From Petrolisthes cinctipes (Eukaryota > Arthropoda > Malacostraca > Decapoda > Porcellanidae): a stretch of 64,000 nt of DNA. The stretch lies in assembly GCA_033782935.1 (NCBI GenBank), contig JAWQEG010000369.1:1679501-1743500 (forward strand). The letters are read 5' to 3'. The notes beneath the pieces were generated by a model, which saw only the letters and a program-made list of their open reading frames with translations, did not search any database and had not been told where the DNA came from. Shown here in pieces: positions 47,909-61,300 of the stretch; position 1 is the first letter of the stretch; every line of letters starts with the position of its first letter. Made by a program: the position numbers and the translations under genes.

Positions 47909-48262
47909 GTGTTAGAGTATTTTCAAAATACAGGCCAAAAACATACTGAAAATCGATCTTTTAGGTGCCCAAAAGTCGATATGTGCATGCATCTTCTGTA
48001 CCCGTTTATATCTCAAATTCTGGCCCTAAACACCCGAAAATTCGATATTTTGGGGTCCCAGAAGCGATCTGTACATGCCTACTCCGTGTTAGAGTATTTT
48101 CAAAATACAGGCCAAAAACATACTGAAAATCGATCTTTTAGGTGCCCAAAAGTCGATATGTGCATGCATCTTCTGTACCCGTTTATATCTCAAATTCTGG
48201 CCCTAAACACCCGAAAATTCGATATTTTGGGGTCCCAGAAGCGATCTGTACATGCCTACTCC
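47909..48262. repeat. Single 177-bp monomer present twice in a row
   Basis: 47909-48085 is repeated as 48086-48262; both are type Y first-position monomers. The parallel block at 43910 has only one copy. This is a fresh single-monomer duplication and gives an unusually long, non-genic open frame of 186 codons. Confidence 0.92.
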
Positions 48263-49549
48263 GTGTTAGAGTATTTTCAAAATTCAGGCCCAAAACATGC
48301 TGAAAATCGATATTTTTGGTGCCCAAAGTCAATATGTACATGTATCTTCTGTACCCGTTTATATCTCAAATTCAGGCTCAAAAACACCCGAAAATTCAAT
48401 ATTTTGGGGTCCCAGAAGAAATCTGTACATGCCTACTCAGTGCTAGAATATTTTCAAAATATAGGCTAAAAACATGCTAAAAATCGATCTTTTAGGTGCC
48501 AAAAAGTCGATATCTCAAATTTAGTCCCAAAACACCCGAAAATTCGATATTTAGGGGTCCCAGAAGCGATCTGTACATGCCTACTCCGTGTTAGAGTATT
48601 TTCAAAATACATGCTCAAAACATACTAAAAATCGATCTTTTAGGTGCACAAAAGTCGATATGTGCATGCATCTTCAGTACCCGTTTATATCTCAAATTCA
48701 GGCTCAAAACACCCGAAAATTCAATATTTTGGGGTCCCAGAAGCAATCTGTACATGCCTACTCAGTGTTAGAGTATTTTCAAAATACAGGCCCAAAACAT
48801 GCTGAAAATCAATATTTTAGATGCCCAAAGTCAATATGTGCATGTATCTTCTGTACCCGTTTATATCTCAAATTCAGGCTCAAAACACCCGAAAATTCAA
48901 TATTTTGGGGTCCCAGAAGCAATCTGTACATGCCTACACAGTGCTAGAATATTTTCAAAATATAGGCTAAAAACATGCTAAAAATCGACATTTTAGGTGC
49001 CAAAAAGTCGATATCTCATATTCATTCCCAAAACACCCGAAAATTCGATATTTAGGGGTCCCAGAAGCGATCTGTACATGCCTACTCCGTGTTAGAGTAT
49101 TTTCAAAATACATGCTCAAAACATACTGAAAATCGATCTTTTAGGTGCACAAAAGTCGATATGTGCATGCATCTTCAGTACCCGTTTATATCTCAAATTC
49201 AGGCTCAAAACACCCGAAAATGCAATATTTTGGGGTCCCAGAAGCAATCTGTACATGCCTGCTCAGTGTTAGAGTATTTTCAAAATTCAGGCCCAAAACA
49301 TGCTGAAAATCGATATTTTTGGTGCCCAAAGTCAATATGTGCATGTATCTTCTGTACCCGTTTATATCTCAAATTCAGGCTCAAAACACCCGAAAATTCA
49401 ATATTTTGGGGTCCCAGAAGCAATCTGTACAGTGCTAGAATATTTTCAAAATATAGGCTAAAAACATGCTAAAAATCGATCTTTTAGGTGCCAAAAAGTC
49501 GATATCTCAAATTCAGTCCCAAAACACCCGAAAATTCGATATTTATGGG

Positions 49550-52500
49550 TCCCAGAAGCGATCTGTACATGCCTACTCCGTGTTAGAGTATTTTCAAAAT
49601 ACATGCTCAAAACATACTGAAAATCGATCTTTTAGGTGCCCAAAAGTCGATATGTGCATGCATCTTCAGTACCCGTTTATATCTCAAATTCAGGCTCAAA
49701 ACACCCGAAAATTCAATATTTTGGGGTCCCAGAAGCAATCTGTACATGCCTACTCAGTGTTAGAGTATTTTCAAAATACAGGCCCAAAACATGCTGAAAA
49801 TCGATCTTTTAGGTGCCCAAAAGTCGATATGTGCATGCATCTTCTGTACCCGTTTATATCTCAAATTCTGGCCCTAAACACCCGAAAATTCGATATTTTG
49901 GGGTCCCAGAAGCGATCTGTACATGCCTACTCCGTGTTAGAGTATTTTCAAAATTCAGGCCCAAAACATGCTGAAAATCGATATTTTTGGTGCCCAAAGT
50001 CAATATGTGCATGTATCTTCTGTACCCGTTTATATCTCAAATTCAGGCTGAAAACACCCGAAAATTCAATATTTTGGGGTCCCAGAAGCAATCTGTACAT
50101 GCCTACTCAGTGCTAGAATATTTTCAAAATATAGGCTAAAAACATGCTAAAAATCGATCTTTTAGGTGCCAAAAAGTCAATATCTCAAATTCAGTCCCAA
50201 AACACCCGAAAATTCGATATTTAGGGGTCCCAGAAGCGATCTGTACATGCCTACTCCGTGTTAGAGTATTTTTAAAATACATGCTCAAAACATACTGAAA
50301 ATCTATCTTTTAGGTGCACAAAAGTCGATATGTGCATGCATCTTCAGTACCCGTTTATATCTCAAATTCAGGCTCAAAACACCCGAAAATTCAATATTTT
50401 GGGGTCCCAGAAACAATCTGTACATGCCTACTCAGTGTTAGACTATTTTCAAAATACAGGCCCAAAACATGCTGAAAATCGATATTTTAGATGCCCAAAT
50501 TCAATATGTGCATGTATCTTCTGTACCCGTTTATATCTCAAATTCAGGCTCAAAACACCCGAAAATTCAATATTTTGGGGTCCCAGAAGCAATCTGTACA
50601 TGCCTACACAGTGCTAGAATATTTTCAAAATATAGGCTAAAAACATGCTAAAAATCGACACTTTAGGTGCCAAAAAAACTATATCTCAAATTCAGTCCCA
50701 AAACACCCGAAAATTCGATATTTAGAGGTCCCAGAAGGTATCTGTATATGCCTACTCCTTGTTAGAGTATTTTCAAAATACAGGCCAAAAACATACTGAA
50801 AATCGATCTTTTAGGTGCCCAAAAGTCGATATGTGCATGCATCTTCTGTACCCGTTTATATCTCAAATTCAGGCTCAAAACGCCCGAAAATTCAATATTT
50901 TGGAGTCCCAGAAGCAATCTGTACATGCCTACTCAGTGTTAAAGTATTTTCAAAATACAGGCCCAAAACATGCTAAAAATCGATATTTTAGATGCCCAAA
51001 GTCAATATGTGCATGTATCTTCTGTACCCGTTTATATCTCAAATTCAGGCTCAAAACACCCGAAAATTCAATATTTTGGGGTCCCAGAAGCAATCTGTAC
51101 ATGCCTACACAGTGCTAGAATATTTTCAAAATATAGGCTAAAAACATGCTAAAAATCGACATTTTAGGTGCCAAAAAATCGATATCTTAAATTCAGTCCC
51201 AAAACACCCGAAAATTCGATATTTAGAGGTCCCAGAAGGTATCTGTACATGCCTACTCCGTGTTAGAGTATTTTCAAAATACAGGCCAAAAACATACTGA
51301 AAATCGATCTTTTAGGTGCCCAAAAGTCGATATGTGCATGCATCTTCTGTACCCGTTTATATCTCAAATTCTGGCCCTAAACACCCGAAAATTCGATATT
51401 TTGGGGTCCCAGAAGCGATCTGTACATGCCTACTCCGTGTTAGAGTATTTTCAAAATTCAGGCCCAAAACATGCTGAAAATCGATATTTTTGGCGCCCAA
51501 AGTCAATATGTGCATGTATCTTCTGTACCCGTTTATATCTCAAATTCAGGCTCAAAACACCCGAAAATTCAATATTTTGGGGTCCCAGAAGCAATCTGTA
51601 CATGCCTACTCAGTGCTAGAATATTTTCAAAATATAGGCAAAAAACATGCTAAAAATCGATCTTTTAGGTGCCAAAAAGTCGATATCTCAAATTCAGTCC
51701 CAAAACACCCGAAAGTTCGATATTTAGGGGTCCCAGAAGCGATCTGTACATGCCTACTCCGTGTTAGAGTATTTTCAAAATACATGCTCAAAACATACTG
51801 AAAATCGATCTTTTAGGTGCCCAAAAGTCGATATGTGCATGCATCTTCAGTACCTGTTTATATCTCAAATTCAGGCCCTAAACACCCGAAAATTCGATAT
51901 TTTGGGGTCCCAGAAGCGATCTGTACATGCCTACTCAGTGTTAGAGTATTTTCAAAATTCAGGCCCAAAACATGCTGAAAATCGATATTTTTGGTGCCCA
52001 AAGTCAATATGTGCATGTATCCTCTGTACCCGTTTATATCTCAAATTCAGGCTCAAAACACCCGAAAATTCAATATTTTGGGGTCCCAGAAGCAATCTGT
52101 ACAGTGCTAGAATATTTTCAAAATATAGGCTAAAAACATGCTAAAAATCGATCTTTTAGGTACCAAAAAGTCGATATCTCAAATTCAGTCCCAAAACACC
52201 CGAAAATTCGATATTTAGGGGTCCCAGAAGCGATCTGTACATGCCTACTCCGTGTTAGAGTATTTTCAAAATACATGCTCAAAACATACTGAAAATCGAT
52301 CTTTTAGGTGCCCAAAAGTCGATATGTGCATGCATCTTCAGTACCCGTTTATATCTCAAATTCAGGCTCAAAACACCCGAAAATTCAATATTTTGGGGTC
52401 CCAGAAGCAATCTGTACATGCCTACTCAGTGTTAGAGTATTTTCAAAATACAGGCCCACAACATGCTGAAAATCGATCTTTTAGGTGCCCAAAAGTCGAT

Positions 52501-55316
52501 ATGTGCATGCATCTTCTGTACCCGTTTATATCTCAAATTCTGGCCCTAAACACCCGAAAATTCGATATTTTGGGGTCCCAGAAGCGATCTGTACATGCCT
52601 ACTCCGTGTTAGAGTATTTTCAAAATTCAGGCCCAAAACATGCTGAAAATCGATATTTTTGGTGCCCAAAGTCAATATGTGCATGTATCTTCTGTACCCG
52701 TTTATATCTCAAATTCAGGCTGAAAACACCCGAAAATTCAATATTTTGGGGGTCCCAGAAGCAATCTGTACATGCCTACTCAGTGCTAGAATATTTTCAA
52801 AATATAGGCTAAAAACATGCTAAAAATCGATCTTTTAGGTGCCAAAAAGTCAATATCTCAAATTCAGTCCCAAAACACCCGAAAATTCGATATTTAGGGG
52901 TCCCAGAAGCGATCTGTACATGCCTACTCCGTGTTAGAGTATTTTTAAAATACATGCTCAAAACATACTGAAAATCTATCTTTTAGGTGCACAAAAGTCG
53001 ATATGTGCATGCATCTTCAGTACCCGTTTATATCTCAAATTCAGGCTCAAAACACCCGAAAATTCAATATTTTGGGGTCCCAGAAGCAATCTGTACATGC
53101 CTACTCAGTGTTAGACTATTTTCAAAATACAGGCCCAAAACATGCTGAAAATCGATATTTTAGATGCCCAAATTCAATATGTGCATGTATCTTCTGTACC
53201 CGTTTATATCTCAAATTCAGGCTCAAAACACCCGAAAATTCAATATTTTGGGGTCCCAGAAGCAATCTGTACATGCCTACACAGTGCTAGAATATTTTCA
53301 AAATATAGGCTAAAAACATGCTAAAAATCGACACTTTAGGTGCCAAAAAAACTATATCTCAAATTCAGTCCCAAAACACCCGAAAATTCGATATTTAGAG
53401 GTCCCAGAAGGTATCTGTATATGCCTACTCCTTGTTAGAGTATTTTCAAAATACAGGCCAAAAACATACTGAAAATCGATCTTTTAGGTGCCCAAAAGTC
53501 GATATGTGCATGCATCTTCTGTACCCGTTTATATCTCAAATTCAGGCTCAAAACGCCCGAAAATTCAATATTTTGGAGTCCCAGAAGCAATCTGTACATG
53601 CCTACTCAGTGTTAAAGTATTTTCAAAATACAGGCCCAAAACATGCTAAAAATCGATATTTTAGATGCCCAAAGTCAATATGTGCATGTATCTTCTGTAC
53701 CCGTTTATATCTCAAATTCAGGCTCAAAACACCCGAAAATTCAATATTTTGGGGTCCCAGAAGCAATCTGTACATGCCTACACAGTGCTAGAATATTTTC
53801 AAAATATAGGCTAAAAACATGCTAAAAATCGACATTTTAGGTGCCAAAAAATCGATATCTTAAATTCAGTCCCAAAACACCCGAAAATTCGATATTTAGA
53901 GGTCCCAGAAGGTATCTGTACATGCCTACTCCGTGTTAGAGTATTTTCAAAATACAGGCCAAAAACATACTGAAAATCGATCTTTTAGGTGCCCAAAAGT
54001 CGATATGTGCATGCATCTTCTGTACCCGTTTATATCTCAAATTCTGGCCCTAAACACCCGAAAATTCGATATTTTGGGGTCCCAGAAGCGATCTGTACAT
54101 GCCTACTCCGTGTTAGAGTATTTTCAAAATTCAGGCCCAAAACATGCTGAAAATCGATATTTTTGGTGCCCAAAGTCAATATGTGCATGTATCTTCTGTA
54201 CCCGTTTATATCTCAAATTCAGGCTCAAAACACCCGAAAATTCAATATTTTGGGGTCCCAGAAGCAATCTGTACATGCCTACTCAGTGCTAGAATATTTT
54301 CAAAATATAGGCAAAAAACATGCTAAAAATCGATCTTTTAGGTGCCAAAAAGTCGATATCTCAAATTCAGTCCCAAAACACCCGAAAGTTCGATATTTAG
54401 GGGTCCCAGAAGCGATCTGTACATGCCTACTCCGTGTTAGAGTATTTTCAAAATACATGCTCAAAACATACTGAAAATCGATCTTTTAGGTGCCCAAAAG
54501 TCGATATGTGCATGCATCTTCAGTACCTGTTTATATCTCAAATTCAGGCCCTAAACACCCGAAAATTCGATATTTTGGGGTCCCAGAAGCGATCTGTACA
54601 TGCCTACTCAGTGTTAGAGTATTTTCAAAATTCAGGCCCAAAACATGCTGAAAATCGATATTTTTGGTGCCCAAAGTCAATATGTGCATGTATCCTCTGT
54701 ACCCGTTTATATCTCAAATTCAGGCTCAAAACACCCGAAAATTCAATATTTTGGGGTCCCAGAAGCAATCTGTACAGTGCTAGAATATTTTCAAAATATA
54801 GGCTAAAAACATGCTAAAAATCGATCTTTTAGGTACCAAAAAGTCGATATCTCAAATTCAGTCCCAAAACACCCGAAAATTCGATATTTAGGGGTCCCAG
54901 AAGCGATCTGTACATGCCTACTCCGTGTTAGAGTATTTTCAAAATACATGCTCAAAACATACTGAAAATCGATCTTTTAGGTGCCCAAAAGTCGATATGT
55001 GCATGCATCTTCAGTACCCGTTTATATCTCAAATTCAGGCTCAAAACACCCGAAAATTCAATATTTTGGGGTCCCAGAAGCAATCTGTACATGCCTACTC
55101 AGTGTTAGAGTATTTTCAAAATACAGGCCCACAACATGCTGAATATCGATCTTTTAGGTGCCCAAAAGTCGATATGTGCATGCATCTTCTGTACCCGTTT
55201 ATATCTCAAATTCTGGCCCTAAACACCCGAAAATTCGATATTTTGGGGTCCCAGAAGCGATCTGTACATGCCTACTCCGTGTTAGAGTATTTTCAAAATT
55301 CAGGCCCAAAACATGC
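49550..55316. repeat. Tandem duplication with offset 2,673 bp, plus a partial third copy
   Basis: Units at 50330, 50759, 51260 and 51761 recur at 53003, 53432, 53933 and 54434, and the unit at 49579 recurs at 52252 and 54925. Shared marks are AAAAAACTATATC, CTGTATATGCC, AAACGCCCG and GGTACCAAAAAG. The third copy breaks off at about 55316, where one monomer is missing. Confidence 0.88.
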
Positions 55317-58300
55317 TAAAAATCGATCTTTTAGGTGCCAAAAAGTCAATATCTCAAATTCAGTCCCAAAACACCCGAAAATTCGATATTTAGGGGTCCC
55401 AGAAGCGATCTGTACATGCCTACTCCGTGTTAGAGTATTTTCAAAATACATGCTCAAAACATACTGAAAATCGATCTTTTAGGTGCACAAAAGTCGATAT
55501 GTGCATGCATCTTCAGTACCCGTTTATATCTCAAATTCAGGCTCAAAACACCCGAAAATTCAATATTTTGGGGTCCCAGAAGCGATCTGTACATGCCTAC
55601 TCAGTGCTAGAATATTTTCAAAATATAGGCTAAAAACATGCTAAAAATCGATCTTTTAGGTGCCAAAAAGTCGATATCTCAAATTTAGTCCCAAAACACC
55701 CGAAAATTCGATATTTAGGGGTCCCAGAAGCGATCTGTACATGCCTACTCCGTGTTAGAGTATTTTCAAAATACATGCTCAAAACATACTAAAAATCGAT
55801 CTTTTAGGTGCACAAAAGTCGATATGTGCATGCATCTTCAGTACCCGTTTATATCTCAAATTCAGGCTCAAAACACCCGAAAATTCAATATTTTGGGGTC
55901 CCAGAAGCAATCTGTACATGCCTACTCAGTGTTAGAGTATTTTCAAAATACAGGCACAAAACATGATGAAAATCAATATTTTAGATGCCCAAAGTCAATA
56001 TGTGCATGTATCTTCTGTACCCGTTTATATCTCAAATTCAGGCTCAAAACACCCGAAAATTCAATATTTTGGGGTCCCAGAAGCAATCTGTACATGCCTA
56101 CACAGTGCTAGAATATTTTCAAAATATAGGCTAAAAACATGCTAAAAATCGACATTTTAGGTGCCAAAAAGTCGATATCTCATATTCATTCCCAAAACAC
56201 CCGAAAATTCGATATTTAGGGGTCCCAGAAGCGATCTGTACATGCCTACTCCGTGTTAGAGTATTTTCAAAATACATGCTCAAAACATACTGAAAATCGA
56301 TCTTTTAGGTGCACAAAAGTCGATATGTGCATGCATCTTCAGTACCCGTTTATATCTCAAATTCAGGCTCAAAACACCCGAAAATTCAATATTTTGGGGT
56401 CCCAGAAGCAATCTGTACATGCCTGCTCAGTGTTAGAGTATTTTCAAAATTCAGGCCCAAAACATGCTGAAAATCGATATTTTTGGTGCCCAAAGTCAAT
56501 ATGTGCATGTATCTTCTGTACCCGTTTATATCTCAAATTCAGGCTCAAAACACCCGAAAATTCAATATTTTGGGGTCCCAGAAGCAAACTGTACATGCCT
56601 ACTCAGTGCTAGAATATTTTCAAAATATAGGCTAAAAACATGCTAAAAATCGATCTTTTAGGTGCCAAAAAGTCGATATCTCAAATTCAGTCCCAAAACA
56701 CCCGAAAATTCGATATTTAGGGGTCCCAGAAGCGATCTGTACATGCCTACTCCGTGTTAGAGTATTTTCAAAATACATGCTCAAAACATACTGAAAATCT
56801 ATCTTTTAGGTGCACAAAAGTCGATATGTGCATGCATCTTCAGTACCCGTTTATATCTCAAATTCAGGCTCAAAACACCCGAAAATTCAATATTTTGGGG
56901 TCCCAGAAGCAATCTGTACATGCCTACTCAGTGTTAGACTATTTTCAAAATACAGGCCCAAAACATGCTGAAAATCGATATTTTAGATGCCCAAAGTCAA
57001 TATGTGCATGTATCTTCTGTACCCGTTTATATCTCAAATTCAGGCTCAAAACACCCGAAAATTCAATATTTTGGGGTCCCAGAAGCAATCTGTACATGCC
57101 TACACAGTGCTAGAATATTTTCAAAATATAGGCTAAAAACATGCTAAAAATCGACACTTTAGGTGCCAAAAAAGCTATATCTCAAATTCAGTCCCAAAAC
57201 ACCCGAAAATTCGATATTTAGAGGTCCCAGAAGGTATCTGTACATGCCTACTCCTTGTTAGAGTATTTTCAAAATACAGGCCAAAAACATACTGAAAATC
57301 GATCTTTTAGGTGCCCAAAAGTCGATATGTGCATGCATCTTCTGTACCCGTTTATATCTCAAATTCAGGCTCAAAACGCCCGAAAATTCAATATTTTGGG
57401 GTCCCAGAAGCAATCTGTACATGCCTACTCAGTGTTAAAGTATTTTCAAAATACAGGCCCAAAACATGCTAAAATCAATATTTTAGATGCCCAAAGTCAA
57501 TATGTGCATGTATCTTCTGTACCCGTTTATATCTCAAATTCAGGCTCAAAACACCCGAAAATTCAATATTTTGGGGTCCCAGAAGCAATCTGTACATGCC
57601 TACACAGTGCTAGAATATTTTCAAAATATAGGCTAAAAACATGCTAAAAATCGACATTTTAGGTGCCAAAAAATCGAGATCTTAAATTCAGTCCCAAAAC
57701 ACCCGAAAATTCGATATTTAGAGGTCCCAGAAGGTATCTGTACATGCCTACTCCGTGTTAGAGTATTTTCAAAATACAGGCCAAAAACATACTGAAAATC
57801 GATCTTTTAGGTGCCCAAAAGTCGATATGTGCATGCATCTTCTGTACCCGTTTATATCTCAAATTCTGGCCCTAAACACCCGAAAATTCGATATTTTGGG
57901 GTCCCAGAAGCGATCTGTACATGCCTACTCCGTGTTAGAGTATTTTCAAAATTCAGGCCCAAAACATGCTGAAAATCGATATTTTTGGTGCCCAAAGTCA
58001 ATATGTGCATGTATCCTCTGTACCCGTTTATATCTCAAATTCAGGCTCAAAACACCCGAAAATTCAATATTTTGGGGTCCCAGAAGCAATCTGTACAGTG
58101 CTAGAATATTTTCAAAATATAGGCTAAAAACATGCTAAAAATCGATCTTTTAGGTGCCAAAAAGTCGATATCTCAAATTCAGTCCCAAAACACCCGAAAA
58201 TTCGATATTTAGGGGTCCCAGAAGCGATCTGTACATGCCTACTCCGTGTTAGAGTATTTTCAAAATACATGCTCAAAACATACTGAAAATCGATCTTTTA

Positions 58301-61300
58301 GGTGCCCAAAAGTCGATATGTGCATGCATCTTCAGTACCCGTTTATATCTCAAATTCAGGCTCAAAACACCCGAAAATTCAATATTTTGGGGTCCCAGAA
58401 GCAATTTGTACATGCCTACTCAGTGTTAGACTATTTTCAAAATACAGGCCCAAAACATGCTGAAAATCGATCTTTTAGGTGCCCAAAAGTCGATATGTGC
58501 ATGCATCTTCTGTACCCGTTTATATCTCAAATTCTGGCCCTAAACACCCGAAAATTCGATATTTTGGGGTCCCAGAAGCGATCTGTACATGCCTACTCCG
58601 TGTTAGAGTATTTTCAAAATTCAGGCCCAAAACATGCTGAAAATCGATATTTTTGGTGCCCAAAGTCAATATGTGCATGTATCTTCTGTACCCGTTTATA
58701 TCTCAAATTCAGGCTCAAAACACCCGAAAATTCAATATTTTGGGGTCCCAGAAGCAATCTGTACATGCCTACTCAGTGCTAGAATATTTTCAAAATATAG
58801 GCTAAAAACATGCTAAAAATCGATCTTTTAGGTGCCAAAAAGTCAATATCTCAAATTCAGTCCCAAAACACCCGAAAATTCGATATTTAGGGGTCCCAGA
58901 AGCGATCTGTACATGCCTACTCCGTGTTAGAGTATTTTCAAAATACATGCTCAAAACATACTGAAAATCGATCTTTTAGGTGCACAAAAGTCGATATGTG
59001 CATGCATCTTCAGTACCCGTTTATATCTCAAATTCAGGCTCAAAACACCCGAAAATTCAATATTTTGGGGTCCCAGAAGCAATCTGTACATGCCTACTCA
59101 GTGTTAGAGTATTTTCAAAATACAGGCCCAAAACATGCTGAAAATCGATATTTTAGATGCCCAAAGTCAATATGTGCATGTATCTTCTGTACCCGTTTAT
59201 ATCTCAAATTCAGGCTCAAAACACCCGAAAATTCAATATTTTGGGGTCCCAGAAGCAATCTGTACATGCCTACACAGTGCTAGAATATTTTCAAAATATA
59301 GGCTAAAAACATGCTAAAAATCGACATTTTAGGTGCCAAAAAAACGATATATCAAATTCAGTCCCAAAACACCCGAAAATTCGATATTTAGAGGTCCCAG
59401 AAGGTATCTGTACATGCCTACTCCGTGTTAGAGTATTTTCAAAATACAGGCCAAAAACATACTGAAAATCGATCTTTTAGGTGCCCAAAAGTCGATATGT
59501 GCATGCATCTTCTGTACCCGTTTATATCTCAAATTCTGGCCCTAAACACCCGAAAATTCGATATTTTGGGGTCCCAGAAGCGATCTGTACATGCCTACTC
59601 CGTGTTAGAGTATTTTCAAAATTCAGGCCCAAAACATGCTGAAAATCGATGTTTTTGGTGCCCAAAGTCAATATGTGCATGTATCTTCTGTACCCGTTTA
59701 TATCTCAAATTCAGGCTGAAAACACCCGAAAATTCAATATTTTGGGGTCCCAGAAGCAATCTGTACATGCCTACTCAGTGCTAGAATATTTTCAAAATAT
59801 AGGCTAAAAACATGCTAAAAATCGATCTTTTAGGTGCCAAAAAGTCGATATCTCAAATTCAGTCCCAAAACACCCGAAAATTCGATATTTAGGGGTCCCA
59901 GAAGCGATCTGTACATGCCTACTCCGTGTTAGAGTATTTTCAAAATACATGCTCAAAACATACTGAAAATCGATCTTTTAGGTGCACAAAAGTCGATATG
60001 TGCATGCATCTTCAGTACCCGTTTATATCTCAAATTCAGGCTCAAAACACCCGAAAATTCAATATTTTGGGGTCCCAGAAGCAATCTGTACATGCCTACT
60101 CAGTGTTAGAGTATTTTCAAAATACAGGCCCAAAACATGCTGAAAATCGATATTTTAGATGCCCAAAGTCAATATGTGCATGTATCTTCTGTACCCGTTT
60201 ATATCTCAAATTCAGGCTCAAAACACCCGAAAATTCAATATTTTGGGGTCCCAGAAGCAATCTGTACATGCCTACACAGTGCTAGAATATTTTCAAAATA
60301 TAGGCTAAAAACATGCTAAAAATCGATCTTTTAGGTGCCAAAAAGTCGATATCTCATATTCATTCCCAAAACACCCGAAAATTCGATATTTAGGGGTCCC
60401 AGAAGCGATCTGTACATGCCTACTCCGTGTTAGAGTATTTTCAAAATACATGCTCAAAACATACTGAAAATCGATCTTTTAGGTGCACAAAAGTCGATAT
60501 GTGCATGCATCTTCATTACCCGTTTATATCTCAAATTCAGGCTCAAAACACCCGAAAATTCAATATTTTGGGGTCCTAGAAGCAATCTGTACATGCCTGC
60601 TCAGTGTTAGAGTATTTTCAAAATTCAGGCCCAAAACATGCTGAAAATCGATATTTTTGGTGCCCAAAGTCAATATGTGCATGTATCTTCTGTACCCGTT
60701 TATATCTCAAATTCAGGCTCAAAACACCCGAAAATTCAATATTTTGGGGTCCCAGAAGCAATCTGTACATGCCTACTCAGTGCTAGAATATTTTCAAAAT
60801 ATAGGCTAAAAACATGCTAAAAATCGATCTTTTAGGTGCCAAAAAGTCGATATCTCAAATTCAGTCCCAAAACACCCGAAAATTCGATATTTAGGGGTCC
60901 CAGAAGCGATCTGTACATGCCTACTCTGTGTTAGAGTATTTTCAAAATACATGCTCAAAACATACTGAAAATCTATCTTTTAGGTGCACAAAAGTCGATA
61001 TGTGCATGCATCTTCAGTACCCGTTTATATCTCAAATTCAGGCTCAAAACACCCGAAAATTCAATATTTTGGGGTCCCAGAAGCAATCTGTACATGCCTA
61101 CTCAGTGTTAAAGTATTTTCAAAATACAGGCCCAAAACATGCTAAAAATCGATATTTTAGATGCCCAAAGTCAATATGTGCATGTATCTTCTGTACCCGT
61201 TTATATCTCAAATTCAGGCTCAAAACACCCGAAAATTCAATATTTTGGGGTCCCAGAAGCAATCTGTACATGCCTACACAGTGCTAGAAGATTTTCAAAA

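Larger units (their letters stand above)
41960..49306. repeat. Duplicated satellite block, offset 3,999 bp, changed to 4,176 bp by a one-monomer insertion
   Basis: Units at 42407, 42908, 43409 and 43910 recur at 46406, 46907, 47408 and 47909. Units at 44412 and 44913 recur at 48588 and 49089. The offset grows by exactly 177 bp between them because one monomer is doubled at 47909-48262. Shared marks include the TCAAAAACACCCG spelling and CATATTCATTCCC. The copies separate near 45130/49306. Confidence 0.88.
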
